A DNA stretch of 10,271 nt, from contig JAITOO010000022.1 in assembly GCA_031289875.1 (NCBI GenBank), positions 1-10,271 of the forward strand, read 5' to 3'. The translations under genes were made by a program, and so were the position numbers. Positions within the stretch are counted from its first letter, which is position 1; every line of letters starts with the position of its first letter. The notes under the pieces are model-generated. The model ran no database searches. It worked only from the letters and a program-made list of their open reading frames with translations, and was not told the DNA's origin. This stretch comes from Flavobacteriaceae bacterium. GTDB taxonomy: Bacteria > Bacteroidota > Bacteroidia > Flavobacteriales > Weeksellaceae. Below, in pieces: positions 1 through 7,140 of the stretch.

Positions 1-398
1 ATGGTATAAAGATACATTTCAGGCATTTTGCCCGTCATTGTCAAAATTTCGACCATATCTTTCAAACCGAAATTATGTCCGCTCAGCGAAACGGGAAAAT
101 CTTGCGAAAATTTTGGTTTTAAGAGTGTTATCGTTCCTTCTTCTTTGCCGTCCATTGTAGCATCGACCAAAATCACGGTTTTGTGGTTTTCTATGTATGG
201 AACAAGGGTAAAACCGCCCGTGCCGCCGTCAAGAAACGTAATGTTTTCAGGAAATTTGGAGGTATCCAGATTTTTGATGAAATGAACGCCTACGCCTTCG
301 TCTCCCATTAAGTAATTGCCAATGCCGAGAATGAGAATGTCATTCTCTCCCGAATAAAAACTGTCTGTATGACAAGTAGATAGTCTGTATTTATCCAA
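1..398 (-). CDS. [NiFe]-hydrogenase maturation protease (M52, HyaD/HybD/HycI type), partial
   Basis: The gene is read leftwards and its 3' end lies off the window, so about 132 codons are visible; the family is usually about 150-170 residues. These endopeptidases cut the C-terminal tail from the [NiFe]-hydrogenase large subunit once nickel is inserted, in the cytoplasm. Counting from a TTG at 398, residues 21-37 carry the family signature ILILGIGN-YLMGDEGVG. The three nickel-ligand positions known from HybD can be matched to Glu34 (in GDEG), Asp79 (in VLVDAT-like ILVDAT) and His108 (in SGHNFG). No in-frame ATG precedes the signature. TTG at 398-396 is the only reasonable in-frame start, whereas an ATG at 343-341 is one base out of frame. 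The gene lies 14 bases after the ompA-like stop on the same strand and may be cotranscribed with it. Hydrogenase structural genes would be expected further left. The family call is firm and the start is not. Confidence 0.85.
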   Translation of the reverse strand, partial: MDKYRLSTCHTDSFYSGENDILILGIGNYLMGDEGVGVHFIKNLDTSKFPENITFLDGGTGGFTLVPYIENHKTVILVDATMDGKEEGTITLLKPKFSQDFPVSLSGHNFGLKDMVEILTMTGKMPEMYLYT

Positions 399-412
399 AT
401 GAAGAAATATAT

Positions 413-1477
413 TTATGAGTTTTTCTTGATTAATTCCACTCTTCGGTTTTGGGCTTTGCCTTCTTCGGTGGAGTTGTCCGCAATAGGGTTCTTCGCTCCA
501 AATCCGTCCGAACTCAGCCTTGATTTATCAATGCCTGAAACTATAATGGCATTCAATACCGTGGCAGCCCTGTTTTTGGAGAGTTGCAGGTTGTGGGCGT
601 CATTGCTTGTATTGTCCGTGTATCCGTTGATGGATAGTTCCAAGTTTTTATCTGTTTGCAACACTTTGGTAATTTCAGCTACAGCAGATTTTCCGTCGGA
701 TGTCAGCGTAGCCTTGTCCGTATCGAAATTGATATGCAGTACGGCTTTGCCTTTTTCGTTCAGGTCTTTTTGTATTCGGGTGGCTTCTATTGTTGCTACT
801 GTCTGCTCAAATTCCCCGCTTTCAACTACTATAATATGACCACCAATATTGCCAATCGTGACAGTGAAAAAAATCGTTTTGCCCTTGTTTTTCAAAGCAT
901 ATTGCACATATTTATCACTGGAGCTACCTAATCGGGCATATTTGTTAACATACTCATTGTCATGTTGTTTCTTTAATGGTTCACACTCTTTATCAGAAAG
1001 TTTACCCTCATAAATTTTCTTGGCGCCCAGACTTTCAAAGTGTTTTGTGAACGATTGTTCAAACTTATATTCATTCCAGTCATCATAACTACCTGACGCC
1101 ATTTCATAGTACCTAGTCATAACCCTGCCTTCTACGGTAAAAAAGCCTTTGCCTGTATAAATTTCTATTTTGGAAAAATCCAAGTCTTTTTTATCAATAC
1201 TTTTTTCTCTTAACCAATCGGGAGCTTTGTAATAAGGAAATCCTCCCAAATCCTTGCTTGCTTCGGGCAGGCTGTTCACATCAAAACTTGTGTCATAGGC
1301 ATTGACAGTGGCTTCTTCGCCCGCTTGGGCAGAAGTGTCCGCAGCATCAGCTTTGGAAGTATTCGTTTCAGAAGCGGCAACGGGCGCTTCAGCATCTTGC
1401 TTGGCGTCTTTTTTACAAGCAGTGAAAACCAACGACCCGATTAGCAGAGCTATTAAATAATAATTAACTTTTTTCAT
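413..1477 (-). CDS. OmpA-family outer-membrane lipoprotein
   Basis: A 354-residue lipoprotein. Residues 1-20 are a lipoprotein signal peptide (MKKVNYYLIALL, then SLVFTA) and Cys21 is the lipidation site, followed by a Lys/Asp-rich linker and an Ala/Thr/Ser-rich stretch to about residue 60. Residues 75-235 form a domain I do not recognise, opening with DLGGFPYYKAP. Residues 245-352 are a standard OmpA C-terminal peptidoglycan-binding domain: INFDTDKATL, INGYTDN, LSKNRA, GFGAKNPIADN and NRRVE. Asp288 and Arg303 match the positions that bind diaminopimelate in this family. The likely role is to tether the outer membrane to the cell wall. The start is the ATG at 1477-1475, which places the signal peptide at the N terminus; an upstream TTG at 1513 would add 12 polar residues and is less likely. 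The protein has no beta-barrel domain, so it is not OmpA itself. Confidence 0.88.
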   Translation of the reverse strand: MKKVNYYLIALLIGSLVFTACKKDAKQDAEAPVAASETNTSKADAADTSAQAGEEATVNAYDTSFDVNSLPEASKDLGGFPYYKAPDWLREKSIDKKDLDFSKIEIYTGKGFFTVEGRVMTRYYEMASGSYDDWNEYKFEQSFTKHFESLGAKKIYEGKLSDKECEPLKKQHDNEYVNKYARLGSSSDKYVQYALKNKGKTIFFTVTIGNIGGHIIVVESGEFEQTVATIEATRIQKDLNEKGKAVLHINFDTDKATLTSDGKSAVAEITKVLQTDKNLELSINGYTDNTSNDAHNLQLSKNRAATVLNAIIVSGIDKSRLSSDGFGAKNPIADNSTEEGKAQNRRVELIKKNS

Positions 1478-1511
1478 GTTCTTTGTATTTTTTGAATATA
1501 GATTTATCCCC

Positions 1512-1526
1512 AATAACGTTGTTATT
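1512..1526. repeat. 15-base hyphenated palindrome upstream of the ompA-like gene
   Basis: AATAAC, a GTT spacer and GTTATT form a perfect inverted repeat of two 6-base arms, 35 bases upstream of the lipoprotein ATG. On the minus strand a TATTTTG sequence (1535-1529), an imperfect version of the -7 element, lies immediately upstream, so the palindrome would fall at or just after the transcription start. It could be an operator or a weak 5' hairpin. It is short and AT-rich, so chance is a real possibility. Confidence 0.3.
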
Positions 1527-1630
1527 TACAAAATATTATGTGTAGGGGGCATTATTTTTCACCTCATTTTTTTTCATGCGGTTGCCCTGATTTAACATTC
1601 TCGTTTCTCTTTCATTGCTGAGAAATTTCG

Positions 1631-1638
1631 TAATTTTG
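1631..1638 (+). promoter_or_regulatory. Bacteroidota -7 promoter element for the oxidoreductase-mtgA pair
   Basis: TAATTTTG matches the Bacteroidota -7 consensus TAnnTTTG exactly and ends 16 bases before the ATG at 1655. No TTTG is seen at the usual 19-21 base spacing upstream; the nearest TTG is at 1615-1617 and is too close. The rest of the 177-base gap between the divergent genes shows nothing beyond the palindrome at 1512-1526. Confidence 0.5.
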
Positions 1639-1654
1639 CTAAAATTTGTTTTCT

Positions 1655-2638
1655 ATGTTAAAAGCAGGCTTGGCAGGTGCGGGACATTTGGGAAAGATAC
1701 ACCTGAAATTGTTGCAGCAGTCGTCTAAATATGAATTAGTTGGATTTTATGATACAGATACTGAAAACGGCAAAAGGCTGGAAGCCGAATTTGGCTATCA
1801 ATTTTTTGATGATTTTGACGATTTGCTCTCAAAGATTGAGGTGTTAGATGTTGTAACTCCCACGTTTGCACACTTTGAATATGCCAAAAAAGCAATTATT
1901 AACGGCAAACATTTTTTTATTGAAAAACCTATTACCGCATCTTGGGAAGAAGCCGAGCAAATCATCAGACTGTCAAAGAAATACGGTGTAAAAGGTCAGG
2001 TGGGGCATGTGGAGAGGTTCAATCCGGCTTTTATTGCCTGCCTGCCCTATATTCACAACCCCATGTTTCTGGAAATCCATCGGTTGGCGGAGTTCAATCC
2101 GCGCGGAACGGACGTTCCCGTCGTTTTGGATTTGATGATTCACGATTTGGACATCGTCCTGTCTCTCGTCCCATCGAAAATCAAAAAAATTCATGCAAGC
2201 GGCGTTGCTGTGGTGAGCCGTACGCCCGATATTGCCAATGCCCGAATTGAATTTGAAAACGGCTGCGTTGCCAACGTTACCACAAGCCGAATTTCCATGA
2301 AAAATATGCGGAAAAGTCGGTTTTTTCAGAAAGATGCCTACATTTCGATTGATTTTTTGGCGAAAAAAGCGGAAATTATCCGCATGAAAGATGCGCCCGA
2401 AAATCCGCAGCCTTTCGATATGATTATCGAAAACGGAAACGGAGGAAAGAAGCAGATTTTATTCCAATATCCTGAAATAAAAGAAAATAACGCTATTTTG
2501 GCTGAACTTGAGTCTCTCGCAGATTCCATTGAGAACAATACGTCGGTGAAAGTCAGTTTGGAACAAGGGGCGGAAGCGCTGCAAGTCGCGCTGGAAGTGA
2601 TGAACCAAATAGACCAAAAATTATCATTATCTATTTGA
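1655..2638 (+). CDS. Gfo/Idh/MocA-family NAD(P)-dependent oxidoreductase, GnnA-like
   Basis: A 327-residue cytoplasmic dehydrogenase. The N-terminal Rossmann fold starts with GLAGAGHLGKIH (residues 5-16), which binds the dinucleotide. FIEKPIT (88-94) holds the family's EKP lysine (Lys91), and DLMIHDLD (159-166) holds the expected active-site histidine (His163). The segments GQVGHVERFNPA (114-125), DIANARIEFENGCVAN (192-207) and RFFQKDAYISIDF (222-234) resemble, from memory, the subgroup containing GnnA. GnnA oxidises UDP-GlcNAc at C3 so that GnnB can aminate it, giving the 2,3-diamino sugar of some lipid A. That assignment is an inference: no GnnB-like aminotransferase or lpx gene is in the window. 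The start is the ATG at 1655, just after a -7 element; an upstream TTG at 1646 is less likely. The gene lies 21 bases from mtgA and is probably cotranscribed with it. Confidence 0.85.
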   Translation: MLKAGLAGAGHLGKIHLKLLQQSSKYELVGFYDTDTENGKRLEAEFGYQFFDDFDDLLSKIEVLDVVTPTFAHFEYAKKAIINGKHFFIEKPITASWEEAEQIIRLSKKYGVKGQVGHVERFNPAFIACLPYIHNPMFLEIHRLAEFNPRGTDVPVVLDLMIHDLDIVLSLVPSKIKKIHASGVAVVSRTPDIANARIEFENGCVANVTTSRISMKNMRKSRFFQKDAYISIDFLAKKAEIIRMKDAPENPQPFDMIIENGNGGKKQILFQYPEIKENNAILAELESLADSIENNTSVKVSLEQGAEALQVALEVMNQIDQKLSLSI

Positions 2639-2659
2639 TTTTAAATAATTAACAGAAAA

Positions 2660-3325
2660 ATGAAGACAGTTTCAAAATGGTTTAAACGGATGATATTAGC
2701 GTTTTTCATCAGTTCTGTCGGAATGGTTGTGGTTTATAAATTTGTTCCCGTACCGACTACTTACTTGATGATTTCCAGATACTTTGCTACGGGAAAAATG
2801 GAAAAAACATGGACTCCCATCGACAAAATTTCCAAATCCATGCAGTTGGCGGTCATTTCGGGCGAAGACCAAAATTTTCTTTCTCATCATGGTTTTGATT
2901 TCGACCAGATACAAAAAGCAATGGAAGAGCAGCAGGACGGCAGGCGGGTGCGTGGCGCAAGCACCATTTCCCAGCAGACGGCAAAAAACGTTTTTTTGTG
3001 GGGAGGTAAAAACTTCATTCGCAAAGGATTGGAAGCCTACTTCACCGTTTTGATTGAACTGATTTGGAGTAAGCAGCGAATTGTGGAAATTTACTTGAAC
3101 GTGGCAGAATTCGGCGACGGAATTTACGGTGCAGAAGCTGCCGCACATCACTATTTTGGCAAATCTGCCGCCGGTCTTACACGTGCAGAATCGGCAACGC
3201 TGGCGGCTCTGCTACCCAATCCGAGAAAATACGGACAAAATATCAACGGTAAATACGTCCAAAAACGGAAATCGTGGATTATGCGCCAGATGCAGAATCT
3301 GAGCGGAACGCTGGTGTATCCCTAA
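2660..3325 (+). CDS. mtgA: Monofunctional biosynthetic peptidoglycan transglycosylase
   Basis: A 221-residue GT51 enzyme that polymerises lipid II into glycan strands at the outer face of the inner membrane. It has one N-terminal membrane anchor (about residues 9-27) and no transpeptidase domain; the length is normal for MtgA. The GT51 motifs appear in order: SGEDQNFLSHHGFD (67-80) with the catalytic Glu69; RGASTISQQTAKN (98-110); EIYLNVAEFGDGIYGAEAAA (143-162) with the second conserved acidic residue Glu143; YFGKSA (165-170); and ESATLAALLPNPR (177-189). The start ATG follows an A-rich tract (acagaaaaATG) with no Shine-Dalgarno sequence. It follows the oxidoreductase by 21 bases, so the two genes probably form an envelope-biogenesis pair. 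It converges on alaS across a 96-base gap in which I see no strong terminator. Confidence 0.95.
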   Translation: MKTVSKWFKRMILAFFISSVGMVVVYKFVPVPTTYLMISRYFATGKMEKTWTPIDKISKSMQLAVISGEDQNFLSHHGFDFDQIQKAMEEQQDGRRVRGASTISQQTAKNVFLWGGKNFIRKGLEAYFTVLIELIWSKQRIVEIYLNVAEFGDGIYGAEAAAHHYFGKSAAGLTRAESATLAALLPNPRKYGQNINGKYVQKRKSWIMRQMQNLSGTLVYP

Positions 3326-3421
3326 GTTGAAAAATCAAACCGTTTATCCCCTTATGTCAAGTTAAAAAGTATTTTGTCCTGATAAGGCACTTCACCTAAC
3401 TCAAAGAGATAAGCAGTAAAA

Positions 3422-6019
3422 TCAAATTAATTCCTTTGCTTTTTCAATGGCTTGTTCCAAGCCCGATATGTCGTTGCCGCCCGCCGTGGCGAAAGTCTGT
3501 TGTCCGCCGCCGCCGCCTTTGATTTCCTTTGCTAATTCCCGCACAATATTTCCTGCATGAAATTTTTTCGTTAAATTGTCGGAAATGCCTATGGAAAGTG
3601 TAGGTTTGCCCTCATTTTTCGTTCCGATAATGAGAAATCTGCCGTCTTCCTGTTTCATTTGGAAAATCAAATCTTTAACAGTTGCATTGTTCAAATCTGA
3701 AACTAATCCTATAAAATTCACGCCGTTAATTGAAATTTGAGAACTAATCCACAATGATTTTTCGTGTACGGTTTTTTCTTTCAATAACTGTTCTACTTGT
3801 TTTTTCAACAATTCATTTTCGGAATACAGTTTTTCAACGGATTTAATCGGGTTGTCCGAACTTTTCAGCAAGGCTTTCAATTCGTTGAACTGCACAAACT
3901 GTTCCTTGAAAAAGTTGAGCGCCGTCTCGCCCGTTATGGCTTCAATTCTTCGGATTCCCGCCGAACTGGAAGATTCGCTTAAAATCTTGAAAACAAGAAT
4001 GTTTCCTGTGTTTTTCACGTGTGTTCCTCCGCAGAGTTCTATGGAAGTTCCGAATTTGACGACACGCACCACGTCGCCGTATTTCTCTCCGAACAAAGCC
4101 ATTGCGCCTGTTTCCAACGCCTGTTTGAACGGTACGGCTCGGTTTTCCTCCAAAACTATCTGTTCTTGAATTTTTTTATTGACCATTTCTTCCACCGTCC
4201 GGATTTCTTCGGCGGTCATTTTATTGAAGTGGGAGAAGTCAAAGCGCATGTAATCAGGTCCTACATAAGAACCTTTCTGCTCAACGTGCGTTCCCAAAAC
4301 CGTCCGCAAGGCTTCGTGAAGCAAGTGCGTAACCGAATGATTTTTAGTGATTGCGCTTCTTCTGTCTTTGTCCACGATGGCATTAAATGGAAATTCGGGA
4401 TAGTTCGGCAGTTCTTTGACTAAATGAACAATTAAATTGAGTTCTTTTTTTGTATTGACAATTTCGATTTTTTCGATTGGATTTTCGATGTAGCCGGTAT
4501 CTCCCACCTGTCCGCCGCTTTCGGCATAAAACGGAGTTACCTGAAAAACAAGCTGATAAAACTCTCCGTCTTTGTTTTCGACTTTTCGATAGCGCGTGAT
4601 TTTTACCTGAGATTCCAAAAAATCATAGCCGATAAATTCTTCTTCTGTGTCGTCTTCGAGAATAACCCAATCGTATTTTTTGAAAGTTCCCGCCGATTTG
4701 GAACGTTCTTTCTGCTTTTTCATCTCGGCTTCAAAACTTTTTTCATCAACTTTCAAACCTTTTTCTTCGGCGATAATTCTCGATAAATCAGATGGAAAGC
4801 CGTAAGTATCATAGAGTTCAAAAACCACTTCTCCCGAAATGATTTTTAAATTCGGATTTGATTCGATGAAATTTGCCAGTCTGACCAAGCCTTGTTCAAT
4901 CGTTCGTAAAAATCCCGCTTCTTCTTCTTTAATTACTTGAGAAACAAGTTTTTCCTGCTTTGAGATTTCAGGGAAAAATGCTCCCATCTGGGACTTTAGG
5001 ATTGGAAGTAGTTGATATAGAACAGGTTCATTAATTTTCAAGAATCGATAAGCATAGCTTACGCCTCTTCTTAAAATTCGGCGAATCACGTAGCCTGCTC
5101 CCGAATTGGACGGCAACTGTCCGTCGGCAATGGCGAATGCTACTGCCCGCACATGATCGACAACTACGCGGAAAGCCATGTCCGTGTCCGGATTTGCACC
5201 GTATTTCAAGCCTGAAATTTCTTCCATTTTGGCAATCAGCGGAGTGAAAACGTCGGTGTCATAATTGGATATTTTGCCTTGCAAGACCATGCACAAGCGT
5301 TCAAAGCCCATTCCTGTATCGACATTGTGTTTCGGAAGTTTTTCCAAAGATTTGTCGGCTTTTCGCAGAAATTCCATAAAAACCAGATTCCATACTTCAA
5401 TAACTTGCGGGTGGTCGGCATTTACCAATGTTTTGCCGTCGATTTTTGCTTTTTCTTCCGTCGGGCGGATGTCCACATGGATTTCAGAACAAGGTCCGCA
5501 AGGTCCCGTGTCGCCCATTTCCCAGAAATTGTCCTTTTTGTTTCCGAGCAGGATTCGGTCTTCGGCGATGTGCTGTTTCCAAAAATCGTAGGCTTCCTTG
5601 TCTTTCGCCAGACCTTCTTTATCATCTCCCTCAAAAACAGTAACATACAGCCAGTCTTTTGGGGTTTTATAAACTTCGGTCAGCAATTCCCAAGCCCAAG
5701 CAATGGCTTCTTCTTTAAAATAGTCTCCAAACGACCAGTTTCCAAGCATTTCAAACATGGTGTGATGGTAGGTGTCTTTGCCGACATCGTCTAAATCGTT
5801 GTGTTTGCCTGAAACGCGCAGGCATTTTTGTGTATCTGCCACACGTCGGTTTTTCGGTTCTTTGTAGCCGAGAAAAAAGTCCTTGAACTGTGTCATTCCC
5901 GAGTTGGAAAACATCAGCGTGGGGTCGTCTTTGAGGACGATGGGTGCGGACGGCACGAGGGTATGCTGTTTTGATTGGAAAAAATCGAGAAAAGTCTGTC
6001 TGATTTGTTTTGAAGTCAT
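3422..6019 (-). CDS. alaS: Alanine--tRNA ligase
   Basis: A complete 865-residue alanyl-tRNA synthetase, close to the usual bacterial length. It charges tRNA-Ala and hydrolyses mischarged Ser/Gly-tRNA-Ala. The class II catalytic core occupies about residues 1-240, with HHTMFEMLGNWSFGDYF (85-101) and GDTGPCGPCSEIH (169-181). The tRNA-recognition region includes GAGYVIRRILRRG (307-319). The editing domain starts with FYAESGGQVGDTG (497-509) and holds the zinc ligands His561, His565 (HSVTH), Cys663 and His667 (CGGTH). A coiled-coil segment (about 728-755) leads to the C-terminal domain with the glycine-rich KGGGGGQQTFATAGG motif (834-848). All key residues are present. The start ATG is at 6019-6017. 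A minus-strand TACTTTTG (6053-6046) is the likely -7 promoter element. The gene is divergent from the SpoIIM-family gene. Confidence 0.98.
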   Translation of the reverse strand: MTSKQIRQTFLDFFQSKQHTLVPSAPIVLKDDPTLMFSNSGMTQFKDFFLGYKEPKNRRVADTQKCLRVSGKHNDLDDVGKDTYHHTMFEMLGNWSFGDYFKEEAIAWAWELLTEVYKTPKDWLYVTVFEGDDKEGLAKDKEAYDFWKQHIAEDRILLGNKKDNFWEMGDTGPCGPCSEIHVDIRPTEEKAKIDGKTLVNADHPQVIEVWNLVFMEFLRKADKSLEKLPKHNVDTGMGFERLCMVLQGKISNYDTDVFTPLIAKMEEISGLKYGANPDTDMAFRVVVDHVRAVAFAIADGQLPSNSGAGYVIRRILRRGVSYAYRFLKINEPVLYQLLPILKSQMGAFFPEISKQEKLVSQVIKEEEAGFLRTIEQGLVRLANFIESNPNLKIISGEVVFELYDTYGFPSDLSRIIAEEKGLKVDEKSFEAEMKKQKERSKSAGTFKKYDWVILEDDTEEEFIGYDFLESQVKITRYRKVENKDGEFYQLVFQVTPFYAESGGQVGDTGYIENPIEKIEIVNTKKELNLIVHLVKELPNYPEFPFNAIVDKDRRSAITKNHSVTHLLHEALRTVLGTHVEQKGSYVGPDYMRFDFSHFNKMTAEEIRTVEEMVNKKIQEQIVLEENRAVPFKQALETGAMALFGEKYGDVVRVVKFGTSIELCGGTHVKNTGNILVFKILSESSSSAGIRRIEAITGETALNFFKEQFVQFNELKALLKSSDNPIKSVEKLYSENELLKKQVEQLLKEKTVHEKSLWISSQISINGVNFIGLVSDLNNATVKDLIFQMKQEDGRFLIIGTKNEGKPTLSIGISDNLTKKFHAGNIVRELAKEIKGGGGGQQTFATAGGNDISGLEQAIEKAKELI

Positions 6020-6045
6020 CGTTTTTGGCTTGATTTTTTAAGATA

Positions 6046-6053
6046 CAAAAGTA
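6046..6053 (-). promoter_or_regulatory. Bacteroidota -7 promoter element for alaS
   Basis: Read on the minus strand, this is TACTTTTG, an exact TAnnTTTG match, ending 26 bases before the alaS ATG. I see no TTTG at the expected -33 spacing. It lies in the 110-base divergent region shared with the promoter of the SpoIIM-family gene. Confidence 0.5.
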
Positions 6054-6090
6054 AGAATATTTTGAGAATGTGATCGTATGAAAAAATAGT

Positions 6091-6123
6091 TTTGTCTGAA
6101 ATTAAAATTAAATCGTAATTTTG
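6091..6123 (+). promoter_or_regulatory. Bacteroidota -33/-7 promoter of the SpoIIM-family cluster
   Basis: TTTG at 6091-6094 and TAATTTTG at 6116-6123 are separated by 21 bases, a full match to the Bacteroidota layout of TTTG, about 19-21 bases, then TAnnTTTG. This is the best promoter in the window. The ATG at 6130 is only 6 bases past the -7 element, so transcription should start at or within a few bases of the start codon and give a nearly leaderless mRNA. Confidence 0.65.
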
Positions 6124-6129
6124 AAAAAT

Positions 6130-7107
6130 ATGAGAGAAGCCGCTTTTATAAAAAAAAATAAAGACCGCTGGGCGAGTTTTGAGAACTCTCTGAAAGAATC
6201 TAAAAAACTCATGCCCGACGAGTTGGCAAACCTCTACCTGCAAGTGGTGAATGATTTGAGTTTTGCGCAGACTTACTACACAAGAAGCAAAACTGCGCTT
6301 TATTTGAACGACTTAGCCCGCAAGGCGCATTTTTCGATTTACAAGAACAAAAAAGAAAAATCCAACAGAATTATTACCTTTTGGAAATACGAACTTCCGT
6401 TGTTATTCTCTCATTATCAGAGAGATTTGTTGCTGTCGTTTTTGATTTTCGGTTTAGCGATGGGTATCGGTTTTTTTTCGGTTTATCAAGATGTTGATTT
6501 TACGAGAGTTATCATGGGCGACGCTTATGTGGACATGACTTTGGAAAATATCAGAGAGGGCGACCCGATGGGCGTTTATCACCATCAATCTGCCGTGCCG
6601 ATGTTTTTGGGAATTGCAGCTAACAACATCAAAGTCGGATTTTACGCTTTCATTTCAGGGATTTTAACGCCGATTTTGAGCGTGGTTATTTTGTTTCAAA
6701 ATGGGGTGATGCTCGGCTCTTTCGACGGTTTTCTCATTCAGCAGGGCGTAGGTTTGCAGGCAAATTCTATCATTTGGATTCACGGCGTGTTTGAAATTTT
6801 CGTCATCATTGTCTGTGGCGCGGCGGGACTGATTTTGGGCAAAAGTTTGCTGTTTCCCCACACGTACACACGGCTGCAATCGGTGCAAAGAGGCTTTTGG
6901 GACGGCATGAAAATTTGTTTCAGCACTGTGCCGTTTTTCCTTGTCGCCGCTTTTTTGGAAAGTTTTGTAACAAGACATTCTCAGATGCCGTTGCCCGTCG
7001 CTTGGATTGTGATTGCTGTAAGTATTTGTATTATTGTGTTTTATTATATTATTTATCCAAGAAAAATCAGAAGAAAATTTGAACCGAATTTGCAAAACCT
7101 GCAATAA
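6130..7107 (+). CDS. SpoIIM-family (stage II sporulation protein M-like) membrane protein
   Basis: A 325-residue inner-membrane protein. A charged cytoplasmic N-terminal region (1-90) precedes about five or six hydrophobic segments: roughly 99-118, 158-190 (possibly a split segment), 213-238, 260-278 and 288-309. The SpoIIM-type core is visible in NNIKVGFYAFISGILTP (165-181), the asparagine-glycine in FQNGVMLG (189-196), and the histidine and glutamate in HGVFEIF (218-224). In Firmicutes SpoIIM belongs to the engulfment peptidoglycan-hydrolase complex, but non-sporulating Bacteroidota carry this relative beside DUF4129 and MoxR genes, where its function is not settled. The start ATG at 6130 fits the promoter; an upstream TTG at 6121 lies inside the -7 element and is rejected. 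It is first in a three-gene cluster, with a 33-base gap to the next gene. Confidence 0.88.
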   Translation: MREAAFIKKNKDRWASFENSLKESKKLMPDELANLYLQVVNDLSFAQTYYTRSKTALYLNDLARKAHFSIYKNKKEKSNRIITFWKYELPLLFSHYQRDLLLSFLIFGLAMGIGFFSVYQDVDFTRVIMGDAYVDMTLENIREGDPMGVYHHQSAVPMFLGIAANNIKVGFYAFISGILTPILSVVILFQNGVMLGSFDGFLIQQGVGLQANSIIWIHGVFEIFVIIVCGAAGLILGKSLLFPHTYTRLQSVQRGFWDGMKICFSTVPFFLVAAFLESFVTRHSQMPLPVAWIVIAVSICIIVFYYIIYPRKIRRKFEPNLQNLQ

Positions 7108-7117
7108 TAAAAAAACG

Positions 7118-7125
7118 TACTTTTG
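7118..7125 (+). promoter_or_regulatory. Possible internal -7 promoter element in the SpoIIM cluster
   Basis: TACTTTTG is an exact TAnnTTTG match in the 33-base gap between the first two cluster genes, 15 bases before the ATG at 7141. The nearest TTTG upstream is at 7089-7092, giving a 25-base spacing that is longer than ideal. It may allow the second and third genes to be transcribed separately from the first. Confidence 0.4.
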
Positions 7126-7140
7126 TTGAAATTTACAAAA

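Noticed and set aside
28..285. Plus-strand open frame across the hydrogenase protease
   Set aside because: The minus strand encodes clear M52 protease motifs here; the plus-strand translation shows no family features and is an antisense shadow.
399..839. Plus-strand open frame of 146 codons opposite the OmpA domain
   Set aside because: It is fully antisense to the conserved peptidoglycan-binding domain. Its serine- and leucine-rich composition is typical of the complement of a real gene.
1478..1654. Small RNA or riboswitch in the largest gene-free gap
   Set aside because: No stable stem-loop, conserved riboswitch core or T-tract terminator is visible; only a -7 element and a short palindrome can be supported.
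3350..3387. Possible terminator hairpin between mtgA and alaS (CCTTAT paired with ATAAGG)
   Set aside because: Only six pairs around a 26-base loop, with no following T-run; too weak to call.
5279..5794. Plus-strand open frame of 171 codons opposite alaS
   Set aside because: It is antisense to the alaS catalytic core, with phenylalanine-rich shadow composition.
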